56,990 nucleotides of DNA from positions 1 to 56,990 of the forward strand of contig CALUFM010000012.1 in assembly GCA_944319935.1 (NCBI GenBank), given 5' to 3'. This document shows, one piece after another, positions 1 through 7,901 of this stretch. Position 1 is the stretch's first letter, and every line of letters starts with the position of its first letter. Both the position numbers and the translations under genes were made by a program. The notes beneath the pieces are model-generated. The model had not been told where the DNA came from. It saw only the letters and a list, made by a program, of their open reading frames with translations, and did no database searches. This DNA is from an uncultured Prevotella sp. (GTDB lineage Bacteria; Bacteroidota; Bacteroidia; Bacteroidales; Bacteroidaceae).

Positions 1-58
1 CGAACCAACGACCCCGAGATTACAAATCACGTGCTCTGGCCAACTGAGCTAAAGAGGC
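1..58 (-). tRNA. tRNA-Thr (anticodon TGU), 3' end cut by the window
   Basis: Read on the minus strand from 58, the sequence gives an acceptor strand GCCTCTT, a D-arm (GCTCAGTTGGCCAGAGC), an anticodon loop TTTGTAA with anticodon TGU (Thr, ACA codons), and the start of the T-arm (GTTGGTTCG). The rest of the T-arm and the acceptor 3' strand lie outside the window. The anticodon stem has one T-T mismatch. The 5' end is only 4 bases from the SRP RNA closing stem, so both are probably cut from one transcript. Confidence 0.9.
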
Positions 59-60
59 GG

Positions 61-165
61 GTGGGCAAGCTACTTATATCGCGCCGCTACAACCAACTAC
101 CTTTGCTGCGTTCCCGCCCTGGAGGATTCGAAGGGAGCTGGCCGTACAAGACTTGCCCGTCTTTT
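61..165 (-). ncRNA. ffs: Signal recognition particle RNA (4.5S type)
   Basis: On the minus strand this RNA has a closing stem GGGCAAG (158-152) with CTTGCCC (69-63). It is a long interrupted hairpin whose tip (122-105) reads CCAGGGCGGGAACGCAGC. That is the conserved SRP domain IV pattern: CCAGG, then a GNRA-like loop (GGAA), then the AGCA asymmetric loop that binds Ffh. A TAnnTTTG promoter box sits just upstream (180-173). Length of about 100 nt fits the small bacterial SRP RNA without an Alu domain. The exact ends are inferred from the closing stem and the promoter. Confidence 0.8.
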
Positions 166-172
166 GCGGCTG

Positions 173-180
173 CAAAGGTA
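173..180 (-). promoter_or_regulatory. -7 box of the ffs-tRNA-Thr unit
   Basis: TACCTTTG on the minus strand matches the Bacteroidetes -7 consensus TAnnTTTG and lies about 8 bases before the first SRP RNA base. I see no clear TTTG at the usual -33 distance. Confidence 0.6.
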
Positions 181-251
181 ATAAAAAGTTTCAAAGGCGA
201 AAGACCGTCAATCGTGTTTTTACGTCTTTTTAACTTATGAGGCTTTTGTTG

Positions 252-325
252 AGTAGTTAAAGTAGTTAGGCGAATTATCGCTCACTGCGTTCGCTTAGTA
301 GTTAAAGACAGTAGCTTTGCTGTTG
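252..325 (-). repeat. Dispersed leader repeat, copy 1
   Basis: This stretch contains AGTTAAAG words around TTATCGCTC and TCGCT, ending AGTTAAAGACAGTAGC. It aligns along about 65 bases with the complement of 47971-48045, just upstream of guaA. Relative to the gene that follows (ffs-tRNA-Thr on minus, guaA on plus), both copies have the same orientation. No coding potential is evident in 181-529 apart from the beginning of the next gene's leader. Confidence 0.6.
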
Positions 326-451
326 TTGGATTGGTTGTTTAATTTTTACTTGTTAATTTTTAATTCCGCCTTAGCGGAACACAAGGCGGCCGCTTTCCAC
401 TAAAAAAACAAAAAATAAAAAGCCATGCGGCGTTATGTTGCGGAAAATAAG

Positions 452-459
452 TAATTTTG
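452..459 (+). promoter_or_regulatory. -7 box for the 530 operon
   Basis: TAATTTTG (then C) matches TAnnTTTG and lies 70 bases before the ATG at 530. It is the only such box before the run of genes that extends to 4972. No convincing -33 TTTG is seen. Confidence 0.5.
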
Positions 460-529
460 CACGCAATATTTCAGCCCCTGACGTTTGGCGGCTGACTTTT
501 TTGAACGAAGCAACAGACATAATACCGAG

Positions 530-1075
530 ATGACCATACGCGAGGAATACGAGCAATTGAAGTCTTACGCACGTTTTGACGGAGCCGTCGTGGGAGGCTT
601 GTGGATATTGAGTTTCGCCTTCTTCATCGGCGAGTTTTACAATCCGTTGTTTAGTTTCGCCTCCCTTATAGTGGGAGTGTCGTCGCTTGTGGTCGCGGCG
701 TTGAGGCTAAAGCGTTTCCGCGATAACGTGCTTGAGGGCGTAATTTCGTTAAGCAGGGCGTTGCTTTACAGCATGCTCGTGTATTTCTACGCCGCGTTGC
801 TGATGGCCGCGGCGCAGTTCGTGTATTTCCAGTTCATCGACAATGGCTTCATGCTGTCGCAATACGCCGAGGTCACGTCAACGCCTGAGTTCAAGACCCT
901 GCTTGACGCATACGGCGTGAAGCAAAGCGAGGTGAAGATGGCGATGGACAATCTCGCCGCGCTGCGCCCGATAGACATCGCGCTGCAGTTTTTCACAACG
1001 AACATCATAATCGGTTTCATCGTAAGCCTGCCTATATCGGCGATGCTCAAGTCACGATACAAAAGGCGGTTCTGA
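530..1075 (+). CDS. DUF4199 family inner-membrane protein
   Basis: 181 residues with about four hydrophobic segments (near residues 20-36, 40-58, 76-100 and 150-170) and a basic C-terminus (KSRYKRRF), so an integral membrane protein of the DUF4199 family of Bacteroidetes. The function is unknown. I chose the ATG at 530 because the reading frame upstream opens only with TTG and the protein then starts MTIREEYEQ, a usual short cytoplasmic lead. The next gene, a membrane-anchored glycosyltransferase, starts 45 bases later. This pairing suggests a shared envelope role, but that is inference. Confidence 0.8.
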   Translation: MTIREEYEQLKSYARFDGAVVGGLWILSFAFFIGEFYNPLFSFASLIVGVSSLVVAALRLKRFRDNVLEGVISLSRALLYSMLVYFYAALLMAAAQFVYFQFIDNGFMLSQYAEVTSTPEFKTLLDAYGVKQSEVKMAMDNLAALRPIDIALQFFTTNIIIGFIVSLPISAMLKSRYKRRF

Positions 1076-1120
1076 GAACAATGAGCCTTGAATATAAAGA
1101 CGTCTTAAAACATTAAGAAA

Positions 1121-2086
1121 ATGGACATATCAGTCGTTATCCCATTATACAACGAAGAAGAGTCGCTGCCCGAGCTGTACGCTTGGATAGAGCGTGTGAT
1201 GAAGGCGAACGGCTTCACATACGAAGTTATATTCATCAACGACGGCTCGACCGACCGCTCTTGGGACGTGATACAGAAGCTCAGCGACGAGCATGAATGC
1301 GTCAAGGGCATAAAGTTCCGCCGCAATTACGGCAAGAGCCCCGCCCTGTATTGTGGGTTCAAGGAGGCCCAGGGCGATGTCGTAATCACGATGGACGCCG
1401 ACCTGCAAGACTCGCCCGACGAGATACCCGAGCTTTACCGCATGGTCAAGGAAGAGGGTTACGACCTCGTGTCTGGCTACAAGCAGAAGCGTTACGACCC
1501 GCTGTCGAAGACCATACCGACGAAGCTCTTCAACGCCACGGCGCGCAAAATCAGCGGCATAAAGAACCTGCACGACTTCAACTGCGGCCTGAAGTCTTAC
1601 CGCCGCGACGTGGTGAAGAACATCGAGGTGTACGGCGAGATGCACCGCTACATACCTTATTTGGCGAAGAACGCCGGTTTTGACAAAATCGGCGAGAAGG
1701 TGGTACACCACCAGGCACGCAAATACGGCAAGTCGAAGTTCGGCCTCAACCGCTTTTTCAACGGTTATCTCGACCTTATCACGCTGTGGTTCCTGGGCAG
1801 TTTCGGGCGCAAGCCGATGCACGTGTTCGGTTTCCTTGGCACCATCGTGTTCTTCATCGGTCTCATTTCGGCCATCATCATCGGCGTTGACAAGCTGTAT
1901 TCTTTGGCTCACGGCATACCGCAGAGGCTCGTGACGGAGTCGCCTTATTTCTACATCGCGCTGACGATGATGATGATTGGTACGCAACTGTTCCTCGCCG
2001 GCTTCCTCGGCGACTTGATAAGCCGCAACTCAACCGACCGCAACGACTATCAAATAGAGGAAAAGATAAGATGCGAGGAAAAGTGA
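1121..2086 (+). CDS. Membrane-anchored glycosyltransferase family 2 (DPM1/GtrB-like)
   Basis: 321 residues. The GT-A fold is shown by VVIPLYNEEESLP (5-17), NDGSTDRS (40-47) and the metal-binding MDADLQD (91-97), followed by the RKYGKSKFG loop (200-208) typical of polyprenyl-phosphate sugar transferases. Two C-terminal membrane helices (about 235-256 and 277-300) match the GtrB/ArnC architecture. Such enzymes load a nucleotide-activated sugar onto undecaprenyl phosphate on the cytoplasmic face of the inner membrane. The sugar cannot be read from sequence. The 3' end overlaps the next gene by 16 bases, implying translational coupling with the DUF6452 lipoprotein. Confidence 0.9.
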   Translation: MDISVVIPLYNEEESLPELYAWIERVMKANGFTYEVIFINDGSTDRSWDVIQKLSDEHECVKGIKFRRNYGKSPALYCGFKEAQGDVVITMDADLQDSPDEIPELYRMVKEEGYDLVSGYKQKRYDPLSKTIPTKLFNATARKISGIKNLHDFNCGLKSYRRDVVKNIEVYGEMHRYIPYLAKNAGFDKIGEKVVHHQARKYGKSKFGLNRFFNGYLDLITLWFLGSFGRKPMHVFGFLGTIVFFIGLISAIIIGVDKLYSLAHGIPQRLVTESPYFYIALTMMMIGTQLFLAGFLGDLISRNSTDRNDYQIEEKIRCEEK

Positions 2087-2586
2087 GAAACCATCTGCGC
2101 CTGTTGCCGCTTGCTGGCATTGCCGCGGCGTTGCTCGCAACGTCCTGCTCGTCAATCGACTGTCCGCTCAACAGCCTGGTGTACACCCAGTATCAACTGA
2201 TGACGGCTGACGGGCGTGTTGACACGCTGGCTGACACGCTGACCATATCCACCGCAAGGATGGAGGGTAACGACTCGGTGCTGATAAACAAGGACTTCAA
2301 GGTTACGGAGTTTTCGTTGCCTATCAGTTATTCACAGCCGCAGGACGTGTTCTTCGTCGAGACGAAAGACACGGTGCAGAAAATTACGCGGTTTGACACG
2401 ATAACCGTCGTCAAGGAAGACTATCCGCATTTTGAATCAGTTGACTGCTCGCCTTCGTTTTTCCATACCCTGACATCGGTGAGCAGTACGAACAACGCCA
2501 TCGACTCGGTTGTCATCAAAAATCCAGACGTGAATTATGACACTACCAAGAAGCATTTCTACATATATTTCAAGCATCGCGATTAG
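2071..2586 (+). CDS. DUF6452 family lipoprotein
   Basis: 171 residues. The N-terminus has a basic start, a hydrophobic stretch and a lipobox ending in Cys26 (LLATSC), so it is predicted to be lipid-anchored in the envelope. The remainder is rich in beta strands and contains a conserved-looking C/P pattern (SIDCPLN) near the mature start. The family is confined to Bacteroidetes and has no known function. The gene overlaps the glycosyltransferase upstream by 16 bases and the next gene by 50 bases, so the three are clearly co-translated. Confidence 0.8.
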   Translation: MRGKVRNHLRLLPLAGIAAALLATSCSSIDCPLNSLVYTQYQLMTADGRVDTLADTLTISTARMEGNDSVLINKDFKVTEFSLPISYSQPQDVFFVETKDTVQKITRFDTITVVKEDYPHFESVDCSPSFFHTLTSVSSTNNAIDSVVIKNPDVNYDTTKKHFYIYFKHRD

Positions 2587-3226
2587 CCTGCTGATGCTGC
2601 TTGTGCCGGCTACTGCCGTTGCGGCAGACGATGGCGACGAGGCGAAGAAAGACAGCGTGCCGTTCTTGAACGGTTTTGCCGTGTCGGTTGACCTGGTAGG
2701 CCCTGCGCAGATGCTGTTTGGCGATTACGGGCAGTATGAGGCGGCGTTGCGCGTCAACCTGAAAGACAGGTATTTCCCCGTGGTGGAGCTTGGAATGGGA
2801 AAGGCCGACCATGTTGACGACATTACGAACATAACTTATAAGACAACCGCCCCTTACGCCAAAATCGGCGTTGACTTCAATCTTCTGAAAAACAAGCATG
2901 ACATTTACCGTTTGTTCGCCGGAGTGAGATACGCTTTCACTTCGTTTAAATACGACTTGTCGCATCCGGGCATGGAAGACCCCGTGTGGGGCAATACCGC
3001 CCCGTATCAGGCTGACGGCGTGAAGTGTTCGTGCCAGTGGGTTGAGGCCGTCTTCGGCGTTGACGCCAAGATATGGGGGCCTGTGCATTTGGGGTGGAGC
3101 GTCAGGTATCGCAGCCGCATAGCATACAACGACGGCGAACTTGGCAACTCGTGGTATGTGCCCGGGTTCGGGAAAAGCGGCGGCAGCAACATCGGCGGAA
3201 CGTTCAACATTGCCGTTGACATATAA
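2537..3226 (+). CDS. DUF6048 family outer-membrane beta-barrel-like protein
   Basis: 229 residues with a signal peptide (hydrophobic 14-29, ending AVA-A). The mature part has alternating strands with aromatic residues and repeated short phrases such as YAKIGVDFNLL, FAGVRYAFTSF and HLGWSVRYRSR, as expected for a small outer-membrane barrel. DUF6048 commonly follows DUF6452 in Bacteroidales, which supports a joint envelope role of unknown nature. The start lies inside the upstream gene (50-base overlap). It is the only ATG that gives a proper signal peptide. Confidence 0.8.
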   Translation: MTLPRSISTYISSIAISLLMLLVPATAVAADDGDEAKKDSVPFLNGFAVSVDLVGPAQMLFGDYGQYEAALRVNLKDRYFPVVELGMGKADHVDDITNITYKTTAPYAKIGVDFNLLKNKHDIYRLFAGVRYAFTSFKYDLSHPGMEDPVWGNTAPYQADGVKCSCQWVEAVFGVDAKIWGPVHLGWSVRYRSRIAYNDGELGNSWYVPGFGKSGGSNIGGTFNIAVDI

Positions 3227-3264
3227 GTTTCGGAACATTCAATAAAAACTTACTACAAAAACTA

Positions 3265-4284
3265 ATGAGAAGCAAGAACAAGCTACTGGTGCAGTCGGCG
3301 GTGTTGGTCGCTATCATAGTCGGGGCGATAATCGTTGTCAGGCATCAGCGTCCTGAAGCATATCAGAAAGACACCGGGTTCGTGTTTGGCACGGTGTACA
3401 ACATTTCTTACCAAAGCGACAAGAACATGAAGGCGGGCATAGAGGCCGAGCTGAAGAAGGTTGACAACTCGTTGTCGCCGTTCAACAAGCAGTCGGTCAT
3501 TGCGAAAATCAACCGCAACGAAGACGTGACGGCCGACAAGATGTTCACCGACGTGTTCACATTGGCGCAGGAAATATCGCGTGAGACCGGCGGGGCTTTC
3601 GACGTTACTGTGGCTCCATTGGTTAACGCGTGGGGATTTGGCTTCAAAAACGACACGAAACCGACCAAACACGCCATTGACAGTTTGAGGCGGCTTGTGG
3701 GATATGAGAAGGTGATGCTCGACGGCGGAAAGGTAAAGAAGCGCGACCGGCGCATGATGCTTGACTGCAGTGCTATTGCCAAAGGTTACGCCTGTGACGT
3801 GGTGGCCGACTATCTCAGGCGGCAGGGGGTTGAGAACTTCATGGTTGAGATTGGCGGCGAGATTGTGACATGCGGCATAAACGAGAAACGTTTGCCGTGG
3901 AAAATCGGCGTGACCAAGCCCGTTGACGACTCGCTGAACACCAACCAAGAGCTGCAAACCGTGTTGAACGTAACCAACAAGGCCATGGCCACGAGCGGCA
4001 ACTACCGCAACTTCTATTATAAGAACGGGAAGAAATACGCCCATACGATTGACCCCAACACGGGGTATCCCGTGCAGCACAACATCCTTTCGGCCACAGT
4101 GCTTGCCGACGACTGCGCCACGGCTGACGCTTACGCCACGGCTTTCATGGTCATGGGGCTTGACAAGGCCAAGAGCGTGCTGGCAAAACATCCCGAACTT
4201 ATGGCTTATTTCATATACGACGGCGGCAATGGGGTGAACGCCGTATGGTTCTCGCCGTCGTTGAAAGACAAGATAACCGAGTAA
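3265..4284 (+). CDS. apbE: FAD:protein FMN transferase (ApbE)
   Basis: 339 residues. ApbE moves FMN from FAD onto a Thr or Ser of target flavoproteins such as Nqr/Rnf subunits, outside the inner membrane. Motifs in order: FGT (41-43), FDVTVAPL (112-119), LDCSAIAKGYACD (166-178), VEIGGEI (194-200), ATSGNYRNFY (242-251), HTIDPNTGYPV (260-270) and the Mg-binding DDCATADAYATAF (282-294). A single N-terminal membrane segment (about 8-25) anchors it. There is no lipobox Cys, unlike many ApbE proteins. No Nqr or Rnf gene is in the window. It begins 38 bases after the DUF6048 gene. Confidence 0.93.
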   Translation: MRSKNKLLVQSAVLVAIIVGAIIVVRHQRPEAYQKDTGFVFGTVYNISYQSDKNMKAGIEAELKKVDNSLSPFNKQSVIAKINRNEDVTADKMFTDVFTLAQEISRETGGAFDVTVAPLVNAWGFGFKNDTKPTKHAIDSLRRLVGYEKVMLDGGKVKKRDRRMMLDCSAIAKGYACDVVADYLRRQGVENFMVEIGGEIVTCGINEKRLPWKIGVTKPVDDSLNTNQELQTVLNVTNKAMATSGNYRNFYYKNGKKYAHTIDPNTGYPVQHNILSATVLADDCATADAYATAFMVMGLDKAKSVLAKHPELMAYFIYDGGNGVNAVWFSPSLKDKITE

Positions 4285-4300
4285 ATCCAGCCATACGCCT

Positions 4301-4972
4301 ATGCCAAACACAAAACTACGCGAACGCATACTTGAACTGCCGTTGTTCCAAGGCATGAGCCGCAACGACCTTGAGCAAGTCATCACATCGACAAAGTTCA
4401 GGCAGTTCAACATGTCGAAAGGCAAAACCGTGGTTGATGAAGGCGACACGTGCGACAGCTTGATATTTCTCGTCAACGGAACAATCAGTGCCACCGGGCG
4501 CGCCGACGACAACGGGTATTCTATCACGGAAACATTTTCAGCCCCTGAGATATTGCAACCGGAGCGCATATTCGGCCTCACCCAGCGATACACACGTACA
4601 ATCAAGACCGTAAACGATTGCAGTTTCATCAGCCTTGGCAAGATGGAGACATTGGCGTTGGCCGACAATTACGATATATTCAGGCTTAACATGCTTAACA
4701 TAGTCTGCACTAAGTCGCAACGCCTCACGCGCTTCCCGTGGAGGATCAAGCCCAAGGACATACGCCACAAGATAGTGCGTTTCATCGAAACGCGGTGTTT
4801 GCGTCCTGCGGGAGAGAAGTTGGTGTGTATAAAGATGGAGCGGCTGAGCGATGAAATCGGCGAGAGCCGGCTCAACGTGTCGCGTGAGTTGAACGCCATG
4901 AATGCCGAAGGCGCAATCTCGTTGAGGCGTGGCGAGATAAGGGTTTTCGCCCTTGAGAAGCTTATCATGTGA
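4301..4972 (+). CDS. Crp/Fnr family transcriptional regulator
   Basis: 223 residues: an N-terminal cyclic-nucleotide-binding-like barrel (about 15-125, with VVDEGDTCDSLIFLVNG at 44-60), a dimer helix, and a winged helix-turn-helix (about 152-215) whose recognition part reads LSDEIGESRLNVSRELNAM. The five cysteines are scattered, with no N-terminal cluster, so it is unlikely to hold an Fnr-type iron-sulfur centre. The effector is unknown. It starts 16 bases after apbE and closes the operon. A 22-bp hairpin lies 30 bases downstream. Confidence 0.85.
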   Translation: MPNTKLRERILELPLFQGMSRNDLEQVITSTKFRQFNMSKGKTVVDEGDTCDSLIFLVNGTISATGRADDNGYSITETFSAPEILQPERIFGLTQRYTRTIKTVNDCSFISLGKMETLALADNYDIFRLNMLNIVCTKSQRLTRFPWRIKPKDIRHKIVRFIETRCLRPAGEKLVCIKMERLSDEIGESRLNVSRELNAMNAEGAISLRRGEIRVFALEKLIM

Positions 4973-4989
4973 TGTCTTTCTGCGGCATC

Positions 4990-5092
4990 GGTGAGCCGAT
5001 GCCATGCAAAAGGCGGTGTTTCATGTTGTGAAACGCCGCCTTTTGCATGGTGATGCGCCACCTTTTACGACATGAAAGGTGGTATGCTGTAA
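4990..5092. repeat. GGCC palindrome cluster 1, with a 22-bp hairpin
   Basis: Arms 5002-5023 and 5029-5050 pair over 22 bases, with one G-T wobble and a 5-base loop, around the core AAAAGGCGG. A second smaller palindrome follows (CCACCTTT 5058-5065 with AAAGGTGG 5075-5082). The first hairpin probably terminates the Crp/Fnr operon. The sequence belongs to the family of AAAGGCC/TTTTGC palindromes found between genes across this window. Confidence 0.7.
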
Positions 5093-5234
5093 AGTCGTTG
5101 AAAATCAATGAAATACAAGCTTCGTGCGAAAAGCGTGGCGACATGCCTTTTACGTGCCGCGAGAAGGCTGCGCGCAAGCAGGTAAATATTAGTTAAAAAT
5201 GTGTAGGCAAGCGACGCGCAACAAATAAATTTGT

Positions 5235-5242
5235 TATCTTTG
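5235..5242 (+). promoter_or_regulatory. -7 box for the M3 peptidase
   Basis: TATCTTTG matches TAnnTTTG, 27 bases before the ATG at 5270. No good -33 TTTG at the standard distance was found. Confidence 0.6.
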
Positions 5243-5269
5243 TAATCAAAAATCCAGAGAGACGTCAGT

Positions 5270-7351
5270 ATGAATGAAAATGTAACGGAAAGCCATAGGA
5301 TTAATCCTTTTTTTGAACCATACAACACTCCGCACGACACCGCCCCTTTCGATAAAATCAAGTTGGAAGACTTTGAGGAAGCCTTCATGGAAGGCATACG
5401 CCGTGACGATGAACAGATAGAGAAAACAATCAACAACCCAGACAAGCCGACGTTTGACAATACGATAATCAACGTTGACGAAGACAAGGACGGGTATTAT
5501 GACCTGTTGTCGCGGGTGTCAACCGTTTTCTCCAACCTTCTTAGCGCGGAGACCAACGACGAGCTTGACGCGCTGGCCCAGAAGATGCAGCCCATATTGA
5601 CGAAACACGCCAACGACGTAAGGCTGAACAAACGGCTGTTTGAGCGTGTGAAGGCCGTACACCGGCACCACCGCAGGCTCACCCCTGAAGAAAAGCGTCT
5701 GCTCGACAACTGTTACGACGGTTTTGTGCGCAGCGGAGCGTTGCTCGACGATGACGGAAAAGAGCGTCTGCGCAAGCTGACGGAGGAGGCGGGGATGCTG
5801 TCATTGCAATTTTCGCAGAACCTCTTGAAAGAGAACAAGGCATACAAGTTGCACATTACCGACGAAACCCAGCTTGACGGGCTTCCTGAAACGGCGCGCG
5901 AGGCAGCGGCTGTGGCGGCGAAAGAGCAGGGCGTTGACGGTTGGGTGTTCACGCTCGACTATCCAAGCTACAGCCCGTTCATGACATACGCCACCGACCG
6001 CGAACTGCGCAAGCAGATGTACATGGCGCGCAACACGGTATGCACACATGACAACAGCGAGAACAACATCGAAATCTGCAAGCGTCTTGTGAACCTTCGG
6101 CGCGAGATAGCGCAGCTTCTCGGTTGCAAGACTTACGCCGACTATGTGCTGAAACACCGCATGGCAGGCAACGCCCGCAACGTTTACAAGTTGCTTGACG
6201 ACCTTATCGACGCCTACAAGCCTACCGCGTTGAAGGAAGTTGCCGACATCGAGAATATGGCAAAGAGGATGGAGGGCAAGGACTTCAAGGTAGAGCCGTG
6301 GGACTTCAGTTTCTATTCACACAAGCTGCAGCTAAAGAAATTCGACATCGACTCGGAGATGCTGCGCCCGTATTTTGAACTTTCAAACGTTATAAAAGGC
6401 GTCTTTGGCCTTGCCAACCGCCTGTATGGAATAACCTTTAAGGAAAACAAGGACATACCGGTGTACCATCCTGACGTCAAGGCCTACGAGGTGTTTGACA
6501 AGGACGGTTCGTATCTTGCCGTGTTCTACGCCGACTTCTTCCCGCGCAAGGGCAAGCAGGGAGGGGCTTGGATGACGGAATTCCAGGGGCAATGGATTGA
6601 CCGCAAGGGCGTGAATGTGCGTCCGCATGTCAGCGTGGTGATGAACCTCACCAAGCCGACTGACGAAAAGCCGGCACTTCTGACGTTGGGCGAAGTTGAG
6701 ACGTTCCTGCATGAGTTCGGGCACTCTCTTCACGGCATGTTTGCCAACACACGGTTTGAGAGCCTTTCAGGCACGAACGTCTGGTGGGATTTCGTTGAGC
6801 TTCCGTCGCAGTTCATGGAAAACTTTGCCGTTGAAAAGGACTTCCTGCGCACGTTCGCCTTCCATTACCAGACAGGCGAACCGCTGCCCGACGAACTTAT
6901 CAAGCGCATCGTAAAGAGCCGTAACTTCATGGCGGCGTATGCTTGCTTGCGGCAGGTCAGCTTCGGATTGCTCGACATGGCTTATTACACGAAGAAGCAG
7001 CCGTTCGCTGACGACATAATCCCGTTTGAGAAAAAAGCCTGGGCGAAGGCCATGGTCACTGAGCAACTGCCTGACACCTGCATGACGGTGCAGTTCAGCC
7101 ACATCATGGCCGGGGGCTATGCAGCCGGGTATTACAGCTACAAATGGGCTGAAGTGCTTGACGCTGACGCTTTCAGCGTGTTCAAGAAACATGGCATATT
7201 CGACCAAAAGACGGCGCAAAGCTTCCGTGACAACATCTTGTCGAAGGGCGGCACTGAACATCCGATGACGCTCTACAAGCGTTTCCGTGGCGGCGAGCCT
7301 ACGATAGATGCCTTGCTGAAAAGAAACGGAATAAAAAGGGTGAGAAAGTAA
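5270..7351 (+). CDS. dcp: M3 family zinc metallopeptidase (peptidyl-dipeptidase Dcp-like)
   Basis: 693 residues, the usual length for M3A peptidases. The zinc site is HEFGH (481-485) with the third ligand Glu510 in DFVELPSQ (507-514), the M3 signature. The N-terminal opening (NPFFEPYNTPHDTAPFDKI) and overall layout match Dcp and oligopeptidase A of Gram-negatives. These clip dipeptides or cut short peptides during turnover of cytoplasmic or periplasmic peptides. No signal peptide is visible, so I favour a cytoplasmic location. Choosing between Dcp and PrlC would need a tree. It has its own promoter box. Confidence 0.9.
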   Translation: MNENVTESHRINPFFEPYNTPHDTAPFDKIKLEDFEEAFMEGIRRDDEQIEKTINNPDKPTFDNTIINVDEDKDGYYDLLSRVSTVFSNLLSAETNDELDALAQKMQPILTKHANDVRLNKRLFERVKAVHRHHRRLTPEEKRLLDNCYDGFVRSGALLDDDGKERLRKLTEEAGMLSLQFSQNLLKENKAYKLHITDETQLDGLPETAREAAAVAAKEQGVDGWVFTLDYPSYSPFMTYATDRELRKQMYMARNTVCTHDNSENNIEICKRLVNLRREIAQLLGCKTYADYVLKHRMAGNARNVYKLLDDLIDAYKPTALKEVADIENMAKRMEGKDFKVEPWDFSFYSHKLQLKKFDIDSEMLRPYFELSNVIKGVFGLANRLYGITFKENKDIPVYHPDVKAYEVFDKDGSYLAVFYADFFPRKGKQGGAWMTEFQGQWIDRKGVNVRPHVSVVMNLTKPTDEKPALLTLGEVETFLHEFGHSLHGMFANTRFESLSGTNVWWDFVELPSQFMENFAVEKDFLRTFAFHYQTGEPLPDELIKRIVKSRNFMAAYACLRQVSFGLLDMAYYTKKQPFADDIIPFEKKAWAKAMVTEQLPDTCMTVQFSHIMAGGYAAGYYSYKWAEVLDADAFSVFKKHGIFDQKTAQSFRDNILSKGGTEHPMTLYKRFRGGEPTIDALLKRNGIKRVRK

Positions 7352-7454
7352 ACAAATGGACAATGTGACAGAGTGATATGGTGAAAACACGGCGGCAAGA
7401 CATCTGCCTTTGGCCGTTCCTTTTTCCCTTTCCGCTTTAACTGCTTTAAGAGAT

Positions 7455-7901
7455 ATGACCGACAAAGAGGACAAACAATTGTTGTTAGACCTGCGCTACC
7501 TTCGTATGGCGCGCATCTGGGCGGAGAACAGCTATTGCGAACGCCGCAAGGTTGGCGCGCTCGTTGTGAAAGACAAGATGATAATAAGCGACGGCTACAA
7601 CGGCACTCCAAGCGGATTTGAGAATGTCTGCGAGGATGAAAACAACATAACAAAGCCATACGTGCTGCACGCTGAGGCCAATGCGATAACCAAACTGGCG
7701 CGAAGCTCTAACAACAGCGACGGCTCAACGCTTTACGTTACCGCCGCGCCATGCATAGAATGCTCGAAACTCATAATCCAGGCAGGCATCAAGCGCGTGG
7801 TGTATGGCGAGAAATACCGCCTCGAAGACGGTATAAACCTTTTGAAAAAAGCTAATATTGAAGTGGTTTTCTTAAACCCTGACGAATATGAAACCGAATA
7901 A
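7455..7901 (+). CDS. dCMP/cytidine deaminase family protein (ComEB-like)
   Basis: 148 residues. The zinc-dependent deaminase site is HAEAN (72-76, catalytic Glu74) with PCIEC (99-103). GYNGTPSG (48-55) is the phrase typical of deoxycytidylate deaminases, which make dUMP for thymidylate synthesis. I chose ATG 7455. An earlier in-frame TTG at 7410 would add 15 hydrophobic residues from a simple-word leader and is not typical of the family. The 3' end overlaps the next gene by 14 bases. Confidence 0.88.
   Translation: MTDKEDKQLLLDLRYLRMARIWAENSYCERRKVGALVVKDKMIISDGYNGTPSGFENVCEDENNITKPYVLHAEANAITKLARSSNNSDGSTLYVTAAPCIECSKLIIQAGIKRVVYGEKYRLEDGINLLKKANIEVVFLNPDEYETE

Noticed and set aside
31..240. 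A short plus-strand frame at the window start
   Set aside because: It runs antisense through tRNA-Thr and the SRP RNA.
1145..1987. A 280-codon open frame on the minus strand
   Set aside because: It is antisense to the glycosyltransferase, whose motifs are intact. Composition is unlike a real protein (rich in His, Arg and Val).
3283..4668. A 461-codon open frame on the minus strand
   Set aside because: It is opposite apbE and the Crp/Fnr gene, has no family features, and results from the codon bias of the real genes.
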